Source: Annulohypoxylon bovei var. microspora
Taxonomy: Eukaryota; Ascomycota; Sordariomycetes; Xylariales; Hypoxylaceae
Reading direction: 5' to 3'
DNA length: 64,000 nucleotides
Assembly: GCA_022836615.1 (NCBI GenBank)
Contig: MU405236.1
Span: forward strand, 62,001-126,000
A program made the position numbers and the translations under genes. This document shows, one piece after another, positions 45,297-56,689 of this stretch (positions within the stretch are counted from its first letter, which is position 1; the number at the start of each line of letters is the position of its first letter). The notes beneath the pieces were generated by a model that saw only the letters and a list, made by a program, of their open reading frames with translations, ran no database searches and was not told where the DNA came from.

Positions 45297-47859
45297 GACG
45301 TTGGTTGGTTATGATTGTAGCACAAGGGCATATCGGAATGGAAAGACACGTAGTGGGGAGATCAAGCTGGGGATATTTGATGTCTTGAAGCAATAAAGCG
45401 ATTGAGACAAAACGGTTGGGAACTTCTGGGGTATTATAGTAGATATATATCGTTTGGTGGGAAAGCCTGTGGCTCGGGAAACAGCCAGTCGACGTGGACA
45501 GTTCCATATCACCGGCATTTCCACAAGCGACCTGAGAACGCATGGGATACTTGCGATTACACAAGCCCCTGGGAAGTATCCGAAAGAACACGGGCAAATC
45601 GAGGTCGAACCGCAGCTGTGCTGGGACGATATGAAGATACGGTTCCATGACGTCTCACATATCTGGCCAGGCAGGTGGGCAACCGGGCGGGTCCTGGTAA
45701 GGTACGACGACGACGAGAATGGGAGGACAGACTGAGGGACACAAACAAAAAAGAAGAAGAAGGCCCAGAGCACAACAGTACCGTCTATTCTTAATCTGCG
45801 TCTGTTACCCCCAAACTCTGAATACCTATGTCGGTACATTCGGCTGCTGTCATTTTTGACATAGCGACGGGGAAGCAAAGCGGGAGCGGGACAGCACAGG
45901 TGCATGCAAACGCATGGCCGGTGTCCAATTAAGCCACGAGAGGCTCTGTGCTAGCAAAATACTAGGACCTCACCCAATGCAGATCAGTTTGTAGTTCTCT
46001 ATATTCTAATTTAATGTCAGTCTTCAGCTCATCCGAAGAGAGAAAAACCAGGCTAGAAATAAGCCTTGGGCAAACCTGTGAAGATGCATAGATGAGCTAG
46101 TAGAAACTCCTTCGACGTTCATATTTCACAACGCTCTAAAAGAAGAAAAAGAGAACTAGCGTCCCAATTTAGGAAAAGAATGTTCGTTGACCGCTGAATG
46201 GTAGGTTGTACAGTTTGGAGACGGACCATTCAGGACATTTTGCTTGCAAACACGGCGTATGAGACAGCACAGCGCTGCGAACCGTTCTGACTGTTGACAC
46301 TACAAACCCAAGTAGACCTCCCTCGATTTGGCCTTATTTTAATCCGCAGACCCCAAGGAGTCCGTACGATTTCGAGGCGCTACCATCGAAGAACCTATTG
46401 TACGACAAATTTGCGCTGTGACGCCGCGACTTATATACAGCATAGAGCATGGCGCATTACAATTGTACTAGCCTTGCAGAGGCTTATAGCGTATTTGGGG
46501 GGCCACGAATGAACGAGTGAAAGCAAACGTACCTAGATTCCTTGATGTGTGTTTGTCTCTAAGGATCTTCGATCTGGTTGTCTTGCTTGCAAGATGCCAC
46601 AAGATACCTGATTGTAGTTGGGCTCCTAGTTTGCGAGTAAAGATATGGATATGCACGTACGAATTTGCATCTGCAAGTTGCTGCAAGTCCAACTTGTCTA
46701 ACGGCTGCTTGCGGCTCTGGTCTAGAAATATCCTTGTCTTTTTAATAGTCGTTGAAGATTTCCGGGTGTTGCTGTTTGATTATTGGCTTGCTATGGAATA
46801 GTTGAGATGGGAATCTTTTTAGGCACTTATGGATCCACCTGAATTTATCAAAGTAGGGCCAAGCTTTGGCTAAATTTCGGCTATCCTTATTGTTGCATAA
46901 TTAGTTAAATGTGGGATTAAGAGCGTTTAGCTGAATATAATTAAAATATATGCATAAAAGGAATTTTATGCATCAAAAGATCTACAAGAGTTCCCTAAAA
47001 CAATTCCTCTGTAAACAATTGGAACCTCATATTGACCAGATTTCTACGCCTCGCGTCCATTTTTACGGATATTAACCATCATAAATGTAGTGAAACAAAC
47101 GATCACGCATATTCCATTCACAGCAGTTTGATATGAAGTTCCGAAGGTCAAATGACCACTGGGCTGGGATCTTTCTAAATCCGATTATTTAGTCTGCTGC
47201 CTTTGAAGAGGAAGCGGTCAACGTTGTCGTACATCTTCCACGCTTCATCTTGCCTTCTTATGGCCTCTCGGTTAGACTTGTCTATTTCTTCGGCCTAACC
47301 GTCCTTACCGACAATTGAAGATTCCGCAAGTTCAGATTCCGAAAATATCGGTTTTCGATATTTCAAGTTGTCTATAGGCTGGCCTAGAGCAGGTACGTCG
47401 TGACTATCTCACCCCGGCTGCACTTTCCATCCTCGGTCATCTACGGCGGTCACCCACGGGGCCGATCTCACCGCAAACTCCTCCCGGTGCATACCGCCGG
47501 ACCGCTTCCGTTTTGTTCCTGCCTTTACCTTCTCTCCGCCCGCCTTAAAATGTTACATTGCTCTATGCGACAAGTCAATTCTAAGAATTGTTCAACCTCA
47601 ATTACCAGTTTTTTACTTTAATGACGTGCGGGTTAAATTTCTTAGATGCGTTGTCTTGTTGTTGCTTACTCGGGTTTTCTTTCCTCTCCTAATTTATCGT
47701 CTCCTTTTACCCCTTTCCTCTTGCATAATATCTAACCCTATCTACACCCTCTGTTCTTAGCTGTAGAGATAGGCGATTGATCTCTCATAGGCGACATTGA
47801 GGTTCAGTCCAACTAACACCGCTTTAGCATCATTCCCTATTTTCTTACTACAGTTCAAG
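45297..47859. other. Long gene-poor region
   Basis: About 2.6 kb between divergent genes. No supported gene. GC-richer islands near 45570-45720 and 47400-47550 have open frames but no recognisable product and might be relics. Confidence 0.5.
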
Positions 47860-49842
47860 ATGGCTGGTCAGCGATCCTTCTCGGATACAGAGATGCGTCT
47901 CTTCAATCAAGTTTGTGGCGCTGTCTACGCTACGAGCGAAGATCGGAAGAACATACTGAAGTCTTTTATCTGTAGTGAGTTGACTTCGGAGTGGACTCAC
48001 CTAGTAACAATGATGGAATCAAACGGCCCTTTGAGTATACTATCCGAGGATGAGTTGAAATAGTACGTCAACTATTTTATTTTGATACGGGTATTACTCA
48101 CATATCGAATAGTTTAACTACTTTAAATTCGACTAGCCATGGCCATCAATCACTACAAGCGCACGGAGAAGTGGGGATGTTCTCTCAGATCCAGCCTATA
48201 CCTGGTCAGAAGATCACCGACCAAAGCCTTATTAAGGCCTCTATTCACGACATCGTCCAATATAACAACGTTCTTGAGAAGCTTTTAGTAAAGTATAGAG
48301 ACTATGTTCGCTGCAACATTGGTGGTATGCAGCGCTCTCCAGAGACTGATGACGGGGCCTCTGTGGTTGAGCAAAAGATCGCTCAACTATCTCTCAGAAG
48401 GGATTCACTAAAGAAAGAGGTATTTATGCATTCGAGAATTATGAGTGATGATAGTATTGACAAGTAGGAAGATTCAATCGCTAGAAATTAAAACCAACGA
48501 TCGATTCGATCGACTTGAAGGTATTGTTCGAACCGAGCCTAAGGTAGCGGAGGCAGAGGGGAATTTAGACAACAAGAACTCGCAGTCCGTTGCTCTGGCG
48601 CAAGTCTTCAAAACAACACTCCCATCATATGACCATATCCTCAACAAATTAAATGCCCTGCATGGTGAAATAGACCACGACGCGGTTGAGGATGATACGA
48701 TCCTTCACACTGCCAGACGACATGCTAGCCAGTTAAGCGACTCCTCTGTCCTCGTTTTCTACCCCCGCTAATAAATTGCAGGATTGTGCTGTCGCTAGCT
48801 ACCAAGTGTCGCGCATCATTGGACACGGTTTTCTTAGAAGCCTCTCTTACCTACAATAGACGTGCATCTTACGCGTCTAGTTATGCACGAGACATCAATG
48901 ACGAGCGTGGTGCCGTGTATGCAGAAATCCAATCCCTATGGGATGAGATGGTACCACTCTCGCACATGGTTGTGGAGAATGAATTTCTCAAACCGATCTT
49001 GAAAAAGACCGAGACACGCTCTGACCGACAGAGTACAAGAGATAGGATTGTTTCGAGCTACGTAGGTTTTCTCATAAACCCATATAGTAATATGACTGAC
49101 TGGTTTGCTTTAGACATCTGCCATGCTTCGGTTTATGAACGAGCGCCTCCGTATTCTGGCAGCCCGTATCCAGATGCTAGTTTACCACCACCAAACTCTA
49201 TTCAATGCATTTACACTTGTAAACAGTAGAGCAGACTCCAAGCCGGCCAAGGGGTCTGGGGCTACGAATATACAAGTAGTTCAAAATAAGGAGAATGGGA
49301 AGTCGAAAAGCCACACACTCCTCGATGCTATCCAGTGCCAGATGGAGCTTTACGGCTCCATCCCGATAGACGTCGATAAAAAGTCCCAAGCAGCCCGTAC
49401 ACCCACGCCTCGTATGCAAGTCAATAAGCTTGATCGTTATGTTACCTCACGACAGAAAAAGGGCGACGATCTTGCGAGAAACGTACACGCCTATTTTGAA
49501 AGGGCAGCAAAATCTCAACTTACCGACGCTGAATTCGGAGCTCAGCTCCTCTTAGACTCCGTCATAGCTGACAGCACCGCGGGTAGCCAGATAGGCGGTC
49601 ATGTCTACGACGACCAGCAAGTTGAGGACTCGGTGGCCACAATGAGATCTCAAACAATTGAAATCGAAACGGTGTTTAGAAAGCTCCGAGAAGGAGCCGG
49701 GACCCCGTCTTCAGCACCAGATTTTGTCACGTATGCTTACAATAAGTCGGTCAAGCAAGTTGCCCCTGACGTCCAAGAAAAGTGCCCTAAGTTTGTGGCT
49801 CTCGTCCATAAATGGGACGACTCCGCACGTTTTACGGGTTGA
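47860..49842 (+). CDS. Coiled-coil protein of unknown function
   Basis: Five exons (47860-48062, 48137-48419, 48472-48731, 48782-49061, 49114-49842) join in phase to 584 residues. Introns are 74, 52, 50 and 52 bases; the third uses a weak gttaag donor but has a ctaat branch and gcag acceptor. The N-terminus (residues 1-70) is globular (FSDTEMRLFNQVCGAVYATS). Heptad-rich segments follow (EQKIAQLSLRRDSLKKE joined to IQSLEIKTNDRFDRLEG, and later MLRFMNERLRILAARIQMLV). No enzyme motif or membrane segment is visible. The size and layout recall microtubule-associated augmin-type subunits, but that is only a guess. Adjacent exons in different frames make this gene easy to split wrongly. Confidence 0.72.
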
Positions 49843-50763
49843 GCATTCTGTGTTTTACGGGACTAGCCTCACGGCCAACTTACACTAAGCTTCATCCCAA
49901 GGGAAATGGCCGCGCCGGGCCTAAAATATCGAGTCCTGGCGATTATTTACATCTCAAGCGCCGATATTGAAAGAATCCCCCTTTCGTCTACCCCAAGATG
50001 GTCTTGGTCGTAGCCTTTGACTAGGCATCTATCTCAATACCCACCCCCAATATACCATTGAACGTGATCAATTACGCTTTTCTAAAGGAGTACCATGCAC
50101 GGACGGCCGAGTATAACACTCGGAAGCTGTTTGATTTGACAGTTATCATCGTACCACCTCAATTATCATTATACACATTTGTCAAGTCAACTACTGTGTC
50201 TACACTTCTATGACTACTCCGTTTACACCCCCGGAGACAGTTCGCAACGCTTCTTTTCTCTGCAGTCTGGAATAAGGTGATATCTTCCGTTAGCGACCTT
50301 CTCTTCCATAGACATCTCTATTTGCCGTAGTTCATCTTATGGACACTAGCGTAACATGAAGTGTAAATTTTACTTAGGGGTACCTGGATGCCCCCACTAC
50401 AAACCACCAACATTCTTGACACTATCACCGTGAATCTAAACAGTCCCTCTGCCGGAAAGGTGACCCTCTCATGTTTTTAATATCTAACTAATTAATTTCA
50501 ATCTCTTTCTTCCGAAAACGGACTTCGGTTTCGTTAGAATCTTTACCTGGGGGTTGGACCCGGGCCTTTGTCGCAACGGCATTCCAGCCGTGAAGCACAA
50601 GAGCGTCAAAGAGAACAATTATCTTCCTGTTCAGTAGATTAAGCCAACAATTGTCATTCAGGGTTATTGTTATGCCAATAAAAATAACCATCATCCGAAC
50701 TTTGCTATTATCTCTCCAATAGTCACCGGAGGTAGGACAAGATCCAAGGCTTGCGAAGCAACG
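49843..50763. other. Intergenic, no gene seen
   Basis: Tandem-gene gap holding the 3' flank of the coiled-coil gene and the promoter of the next. A minus-strand open frame at 50488-50793 overlaps the next start and is not supported. Confidence 0.6.
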
Positions 50764-51420
50764 ATGGGAGATCGATCTGTTCGTAATCTCCACAGGGAGG
50801 AAAATCTCCTTGTCAATCAGTTTTCGACTACCCTACATGGGGCCGTGACCTTCGCCAACAATGTCCAGGAGTCGGTGAGTTAGAATGGGAAGCGTGCGTT
50901 TGTTGAAAGCGATCTAATGCGGTGCATGTATAGCTCGACGACATCAAAGGCAACACCAAGCGGCTTTTCTGGTGGACTTCTACATTAGTGTTCATCTGTC
51001 TGGGACTCTTCCTTCTGAGCCAACTCATTCGCCTGCGCCATGAGGTCAACAAGTTAGTCCAATACCAGGAACTCTTTAAGAGGATGTGGGACGACGATAA
51101 GAGAATCGAGCAAGAAAGGATAGAGGAGGAAAAACGGGAGAGCCAATTGGAGGGACAGAGAAGAGCAGCTTCTAGCAGGAATAGATCAAGGAGTCTAGCT
51201 AGAGGGAAAGGAGGTGCTACTTCGTTAAGCTATAGTAAAAGGACAGACGACGAAAACCCATTTACATCGGGGTACCAGCCAACAGGCAGAACAGGGCCGT
51301 CTCCATTCGGCACCGACGTTGACGCTGCTCTTGACTCTGCACCACCAGCGGGGCCACAGCGCGATGAATGGATTCATAAACTAGCATCTATGACCCAGGA
51401 CCGTCGGCGAGCTCATTATC

Positions 51421-51458
<38 letters not shown>

Positions 51459-51512
51459 CAACGAGTGGAGGAGGTAGAAGACGAAGGGGGATTTTGGGGC
51501 GGAAGAGTCTAA
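50764..51512 (+). CDS. Single-pass membrane protein with polyglutamine tract
   Basis: Two exons (50764-50874, 50934-51512) give 229 residues. Residues 1-45 form an amphipathic segment (NLHREENLLVNQFSTTLHGA, then LDDIKGNTKR). A single membrane helix follows (LFWWTSTLVFICLGLFLLSQ). After it come a highly charged helix (RIEQERIEEEKRESQLEGQR), a basic Ser/Arg stretch, a Pro/Gly-rich linker and a run of 13 glutamines before an acidic end (VEEVEDEGGFWGGRV). The short helix before the membrane span faintly recalls SNARE-like proteins, but no complete motif is visible. Likely an endomembrane protein of unknown role. Confidence 0.7.
51423..51461 (+). repeat. CAG trinucleotide repeat in coding sequence
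   Basis: Ten consecutive CAG codons, then CAA CAG CAA, all glutamine. The uninterrupted run suggests length variation between strains by replication slippage. Confidence 0.95.
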
Positions 51513-53215
51513 TTGGAATGTGAGATACTTTGATCGGACGATGCCCTTTTTCATGGACGCTCTTCCATATGTGTGTAGATGAGAGGCGCTTGTCGGTGGT
51601 CAATTTTTAACCCCTGAACTAGTAAAGAGCTGCGCTTTTGTGAAGCGTTCAGGCACGCATTCATAGACGACCTTTCTAAACCTGTTTAATTGGCTCTTTG
51701 ATACTCGAGTAAGGGCTTCTATAATCATATCTATAAGAGGGCGAGGGTATGTAGGACCTAGCGCCTGTGCCACATTAGGTAGTTAATTGTCAAAGCTACC
51801 TTCGGGTCACCGATATGGCGGTTTCAATACTCAAGCGCGCCACATTGAATGTAACCGGTAACATCTTAGCCCCTCTGTTGTAGTGTCATCGTGATAAACT
51901 TCGAGACTATAGATCCAAGGGTCCCTTGTAGAAGTGACTCTCGGAGGTTAGATACGGTATCTCTTACGATTGGTCCCGCCTGTATTGTTACCCTCTTCGG
52001 TATTGCGGAATGTGAATCTCTTCGTCTGCTCGTTCTGCGCGAATGATCTTCATGATAATTCTAGAGCAATCCCGAATGCTTTCGTAAAATGTCAGTAAAG
52101 CCAAGGCCCAGGACTAATATTCCGAGTTTCTAGAAATCTCATCATGAACATCCAAGATCTCTGGATTTGCGCCTCCCGCATCGCTTGCCGCTCATCATGT
52201 TATGCATTAGTGAAGAAACACTTTCGATAGGGTTATCAGCAGCCTTACTAGAGTGCGCATAACATATTCGCAAACAGGCTTCAAAAAGAGGCCTCAATGG
52301 GGCATTTGAAGAGCTCAGCGATTGGCTAATCAGCTCGGTTTCAGTTTCCTAGGAAAGGGATCTCCCCAGGGGACGTTTGAGCCCCTGTCGCCAGATCTGT
52401 TAATGTGAGAGCCGCAGTGACGTCTTGGCAGTTGTCTTGGCGATGGCAGGTAGGGGCTACGGCGAGCACCTACGCGATGGTATTTTTGTAGGTTGAGTGT
52501 TATCATGACAATGTAGTATGTAATAACGTTGATAAGCGAATAGATCGGTACCATATCTCGAATGCGTAATTTCGATGATTTTAATGAAAATTACTTTTAG
52601 TCGAGCAATAAATATTTAGTGTAAAATCAAGTACCATATCGGTACATACCGTAGCTATCATGAATTCGTATGAGGAGATTCTCTAGCGTTATTGCGGGAA
52701 TTTTCAAGGGCATTGGGGGTTTTTGGGCGCTGGAGAGTTCGAAACGTAGCAACTTCAAACTCGTGGCTGTGTCTTTCCAGGTAGTATCCATCTTGAAGTT
52801 GAGGAGATAATGGTGTTTAGAGGCCCTACCGAAACGTGGGGAATATCGTATACTTGAATGCGATTGGTCGCACAACTACCACATGGATGGTGTTTTGCCC
52901 AACGTTTCGAAACATCGGACGAATATTATACAGAAGATAGAAGCGATTGGTTTAATGTCGGCGAAACAGCAAAAGTAATTGATTCTGAGAGATAGACCGG
53001 TTGCGGCCCGTTGGTTTTGCTTCGGTCGAGATGGTGTATATAAGGCTCGGGAGGAACTGATGCTAGTTAACATTTCTTCTCTCATCAGCATCAAGCTACA
53101 GCCTTCACCTCGCAGCTAATTCAATTTTCTTCTTATCGCTTTTATTCTGATAGCCCTGGCGGCATTTTGTTTTATATATATCACTCCTATTCACTAATCA
53201 GTATAAGCCGCCAGG
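51513..53215. other. Intergenic, 1.7 kb, promoter of the Egh16-like gene
   Basis: No gene supported. The right end has a TATA-like element and a long leader before the ATG at 53216. Confidence 0.6.
53037..53045 (+). promoter_or_regulatory. TATA-like box of the Egh16-like gene
   Basis: The sequence tatataagg lies 171 bases upstream of the ATG at 53216, followed by a CT- and CA-rich leader typical of strongly expressed fungal secreted-protein genes. The position is plausible, but the transcription start is not shown. Confidence 0.45.
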
Positions 53216-54177
53216 ATGCGCTACTCACTCATAACCGCCTCCGGCCTACTCGCTGCTGTTTCTGGCCATGGTCTCGTGACATCTGTCACGGGAGCTAACG
53301 GGGTGACAATGCCCGGACTTAGTGGTAAGTTGAGATAAGAAAACCATAATGCTCGAAGATTGGTCACTAACTAGAATTCCCAGTTGCTGATGGGACGCCT
53401 CGAGACTGCAGCACCAATGCGTGTGGCTCACAGGCAGACACCGCCATCATCAGGGACCGCGAGATCAGCAGCGGCAAAGCGACTCCTCTTGGTCGAACCC
53501 AGGGCAACGGCCCCATCGACGCCGCCACCATGATAGAGAATTTCATGGGCGGTCAAGCTGCGCCAACCAACAACGGCTCGGCCGATTCGGTCGGGGTGGA
53601 AGATCAGATCCCAGCAAACGCAGGCAAGCGAAGCAAGTTCTTCGTCCGCAAGCTCGGAGACTTGCTTTCCGGCCTTACCGGTAAGAACGGAGGCACGAAG
53701 AGCCAGGTGGCTGCAGAAACCTCGGTTGCTGCCGCGGCCGGCAAGGGCGCTACCTCAGGCATGCCGACATCAGCTGATGACGGGTCAATCACGATGACGT
53801 TCCGACAAATCAACCAGGACGGTGCCGGCCCGATGGAGGCGGCTGTGGATGGGACCTCGGGTGGCACACAGGAAGATGCGTTTAAGACTGCCGAGGTAAC
53901 GCAAGACGTTCCCGGGTCTAAATTGCTGGGAGGGTTGTCTCTGGCTACCAACACGGACTTCCCGTTGACCGTGCAGATGCCGGCGGGGATGACTTGCGAT
54001 GCATCTGTTGGCGGCGCTGACAATGTCTGCGTCGTGCGAGTTCGGAATCAAGCAATCGCCGGGCCATTTGGCGGAGCGGCGGCTTTCACCCAGTCCCCTG
54101 CTGCGCGCAAGAGGGCCCTGAACTACCGCATGAAGATGAAGCGCCAGGCTGAGCAGAACCGCCGCCTTAGACACTAG
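53216..54177 (+). CDS. Egh16-like secreted protein (gEgh16/MAS family)
   Basis: Two exons (53216-53324, 53384-54177) give 300 residues. The signal peptide (MRYSLITASGLLAAVSG) would leave His18 as the first mature residue: HGLVTSVTGANGVTMPGLS. Conserved blocks follow: DGTPRDCSTNACGSQADTAI, KATPLGRTQGNGPIDAATMI, and near the end TVQMPAGMTCDASVGGADNV, then CVVRVRNQAIAGPFGG. This is the pattern of the Egh16-like virulence-factor family of powdery mildew and Magnaporthe appressoria (MAS1/MAS3). A low-complexity insertion (GKRSKFFVRKLG to KGATSG) sits in the middle. The C-terminus is unusually basic (RMKMKRQAEQNRRLRH). It is secreted and probably surface- or wall-associated; a role in plant contact is inferred. 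Confidence 0.85.
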
Positions 54178-54686
54178 ACAGTCTTATACTATGGGACGAA
54201 GGTTATGAGGCGTTGGGACTCGACGGGTCGAGAAAGGATATTTGGGATCATATTTCGCATATTAGGTACTTTGCATGTTTGCTAATATAGAATTCTGGTG
54301 ATTCTACAAGTTTACATCTTCAATAGTGATGCTCTTTGTGAGAGTTCCAAGTTGTGAGGAGATGAAATTGAGCTTACTACGGTTTAAAAAGTTAAGTACC
54401 TATTGTACCCAAGTACCTAGGGCTTAGTGCACTACTAGCGCTAAAGCTCGGTCCAGTCCAGCACGAGCCACTGCGTTAATATCTCCCTTCCATTTAGGGC
54501 TGTAAACAGGGGTGGAATCGCGTGAACAGAAATCGCGTACCTAAATGTTTGTCACAGGCGCGTCTCAGCATTAATATATTTTCTTCAACAATTTTTCAGC
54601 ATAGTTCTAAGTCCCCACGCTTTCATGAACTCTAGTATAAAATTTTAAAGATTCCTAATAATCCCACAATCCCACAAATTCATATT
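54178..54686. other. Intergenic, no gene seen
   Basis: 3' flank of the Egh16-like gene, AT-rich, with a CCTAGG motif near 54415. Confidence 0.6.
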
Positions 54687-55870
54687 ATGTCGAGTAAACC
54701 TCAAGCGGTAGAATTAAACCCATACCCTAGATACTAGCCAGCGTTGGTACTGACGAGCTGTAGGCGGGGCGGCCAGCCCTTCAAAATGCCAGTAATCGGG
54801 TGAACCAGACGCCCATCCTTCCACCTCCGCTTCCGTACATGAAGCCTGCCGGCCAACCCCCTGTTGTTAGGCCTGCCAATACGACCTCGAAAGCTCCCAC
54901 CAGCAAGAAGCGCAAGTCGGAGACATCGCTGGAAGATGATATTGCTGCTTACAAACAAGCCCTCGATATCGAAACCGATGGCTTGCCAATTGACATGACC
55001 TGCAACCAGGTACGCGGCAAGATCAACAAGCTCCTAGATAACGGCATCATGAAGAAAGGCGAATTCTGTAGAACTATCGGCTGCAACGCTAATAGCGTGA
55101 ATACGTTCTTGTCTAAGCGCGGGTCCATGGACGGAGAGTTTAGCAACGTCTATCCCTTTGCTTGGGGTTGGTTCAAGCAACGGGAGCTCGCCGGTCTCAA
55201 GATGCCCGATGTGAAGAAGCGACAGAAGACCGAAGCTGCTGCCGCCGCAGCCGATACATCTGTTTCTGGCACTGGGTCGGGATCTAGTCGCGCCAGCAAG
55301 GCGACAGCGCCACTGACTTCTGGTACGGATATCAGCAATGTCCACCTGCCCGGCGAAGAGACGGATGAGGTCGAAGTATATGACACGTGCGACGAGATCC
55401 GCAAGAAGATTAACGCGCACCTGAAGACGCCAGGCTTAACTGCCGCGCAATTTTGCCGCGACATCTACGCGCAGCTCTCACATCCTACTATCAAGCCTTT
55501 CCAATCGAAGCAGCTCACCGACTTCCGTGGCAAGAAGGGGCCGAATGCCGGGTGCACAAGCAAGGTCTTTTACGCCGCCTACGTATATTTTGAGAAGAAG
55601 CGAATCGCCGAGGGCAAGCCAAAGAGTCAACATAGGCTCGCCATGGAGGAGATCTGGGACACGAAAGGTGGCTTCGACCTCGAGTATGACGCACGAACCG
55701 GGTGAGTAATGATTGTATTTTTTTTCTTTCGATCCACCCACTTCCGATTCTTTCGTATCGTATTTCAATGGGTTCCTGCTTGATTAACTTGGGTACCTAG
55801 TATTTATTGTTTCACTGATGAAACGGTTTTCACGGATCAATACGGACAGCTGCACTTTAGTCGGATGTAA
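54687..55870 (+). CDS. Fungal nuclear-type protein with two DUF7726-like repeats
   Basis: Three exons (54687-54707, 54764-55701, 55801-55870) give 342 residues. Exon 1 encodes only MSSKPQA; the 56-base intron has a tactgac branch. The last exon (from ggt att tat) ends DQYGQLHFSRM, the ending I recall for this family, whereas reading through the gtgagt donor would stop the protein at once. Two related helical domains are visible: DMTCNQVRGKINKLLDNGIM to WGWFKQRELAGLKMP, and YDTCDEIRKKINAHLKTPGL to AAYVYFEKKRIAEGKP. A basic patch (SKKRKSE) and KKRQKTE may be nuclear signals. The domain resembles a DNA-binding helix bundle, but function is unknown. Confidence 0.8.
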
Positions 55871-56689
55871 GATGCTTCCACCACGAACGTGTTGTTTCCG
55901 GGGTCGCGAATCCGCTTGGCGTTCAAGACTGGGGTGTTGTTTTAATTTGCTGGGACCGAGAACTCTATTATATTAAAATGGTGGCAACATCAATGTTGGA
56001 AGGTGAGCTACTCAAATATCCATTAAAACCTGATTTGTATAGGATACTTCAATATACTATATTTTTATACGAATTTTTTGAGTTGGTGTCTCTTACGAGA
56101 AGTTATATTCACTTCTAACATACTATGTAGGAGATTAGCGTGAGGCAATCTCTCCCGCGAGTTTCCCCCAAACACCTAATCTCAATATCACTAACTGGGG
56201 AGTGTTAGGTACTATCGATGCTTCCTATAATTTTAATATTGTCAATACCAATGCGAGCCGTAAGGTTTGTTATAAATTGCACACTTCTCGTTTTCCCTTC
56301 GTCGCCGGTCGCGAACATGAGTTGCCGTTCTCGGCAAATTAGCTAAGAATGGACGGTTCCTATTGGTCGACAATCATTACCACTGTCTAGGGAGGGCGGA
56401 CTCATCAAGTTAAAGTAATGAACATATGGATTGTGTCAGTTATCTCTTTTAACTAACACCTCTCTTATGATTTGATTGAGCTGAAATGTCAAATTTCTCG
56501 ATCCACCTAGCTGTTAAGTCGATGCTTCGAAATAAAAACGACGCCCAAAGGGCAGATGACAATTTTGCTAGTGTGCCCCTTGCGAAAATAATTCATCAAA
56601 CCCTTCCCAGCACACACATATAAAATATGTACAGCATTTTTCCAGGTATTCCATTCTTTTCATAATCGTCCCTTCTAAGTTTCTCCTAA
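55871..56689. other. Convergent intergenic region, no gene seen
   Basis: 3' flanks of the DUF7726-like gene and of the catalase pseudogene. AT-rich, nothing recognised. Confidence 0.6.

Noticed and set aside
45309..45905. 198-residue minus-strand frame upstream of the LrgAB gene
   Set aside because: Irregular composition, no domain and no splice connection to the neighbouring gene; probably leader or intergenic DNA.
28944..54177. Secondary-metabolite gene cluster
   Set aside because: No polyketide synthase, peptide synthetase, terpene synthase or pathway regulator is present; the dehydrogenase and P450 traces are isolated pseudogenes.
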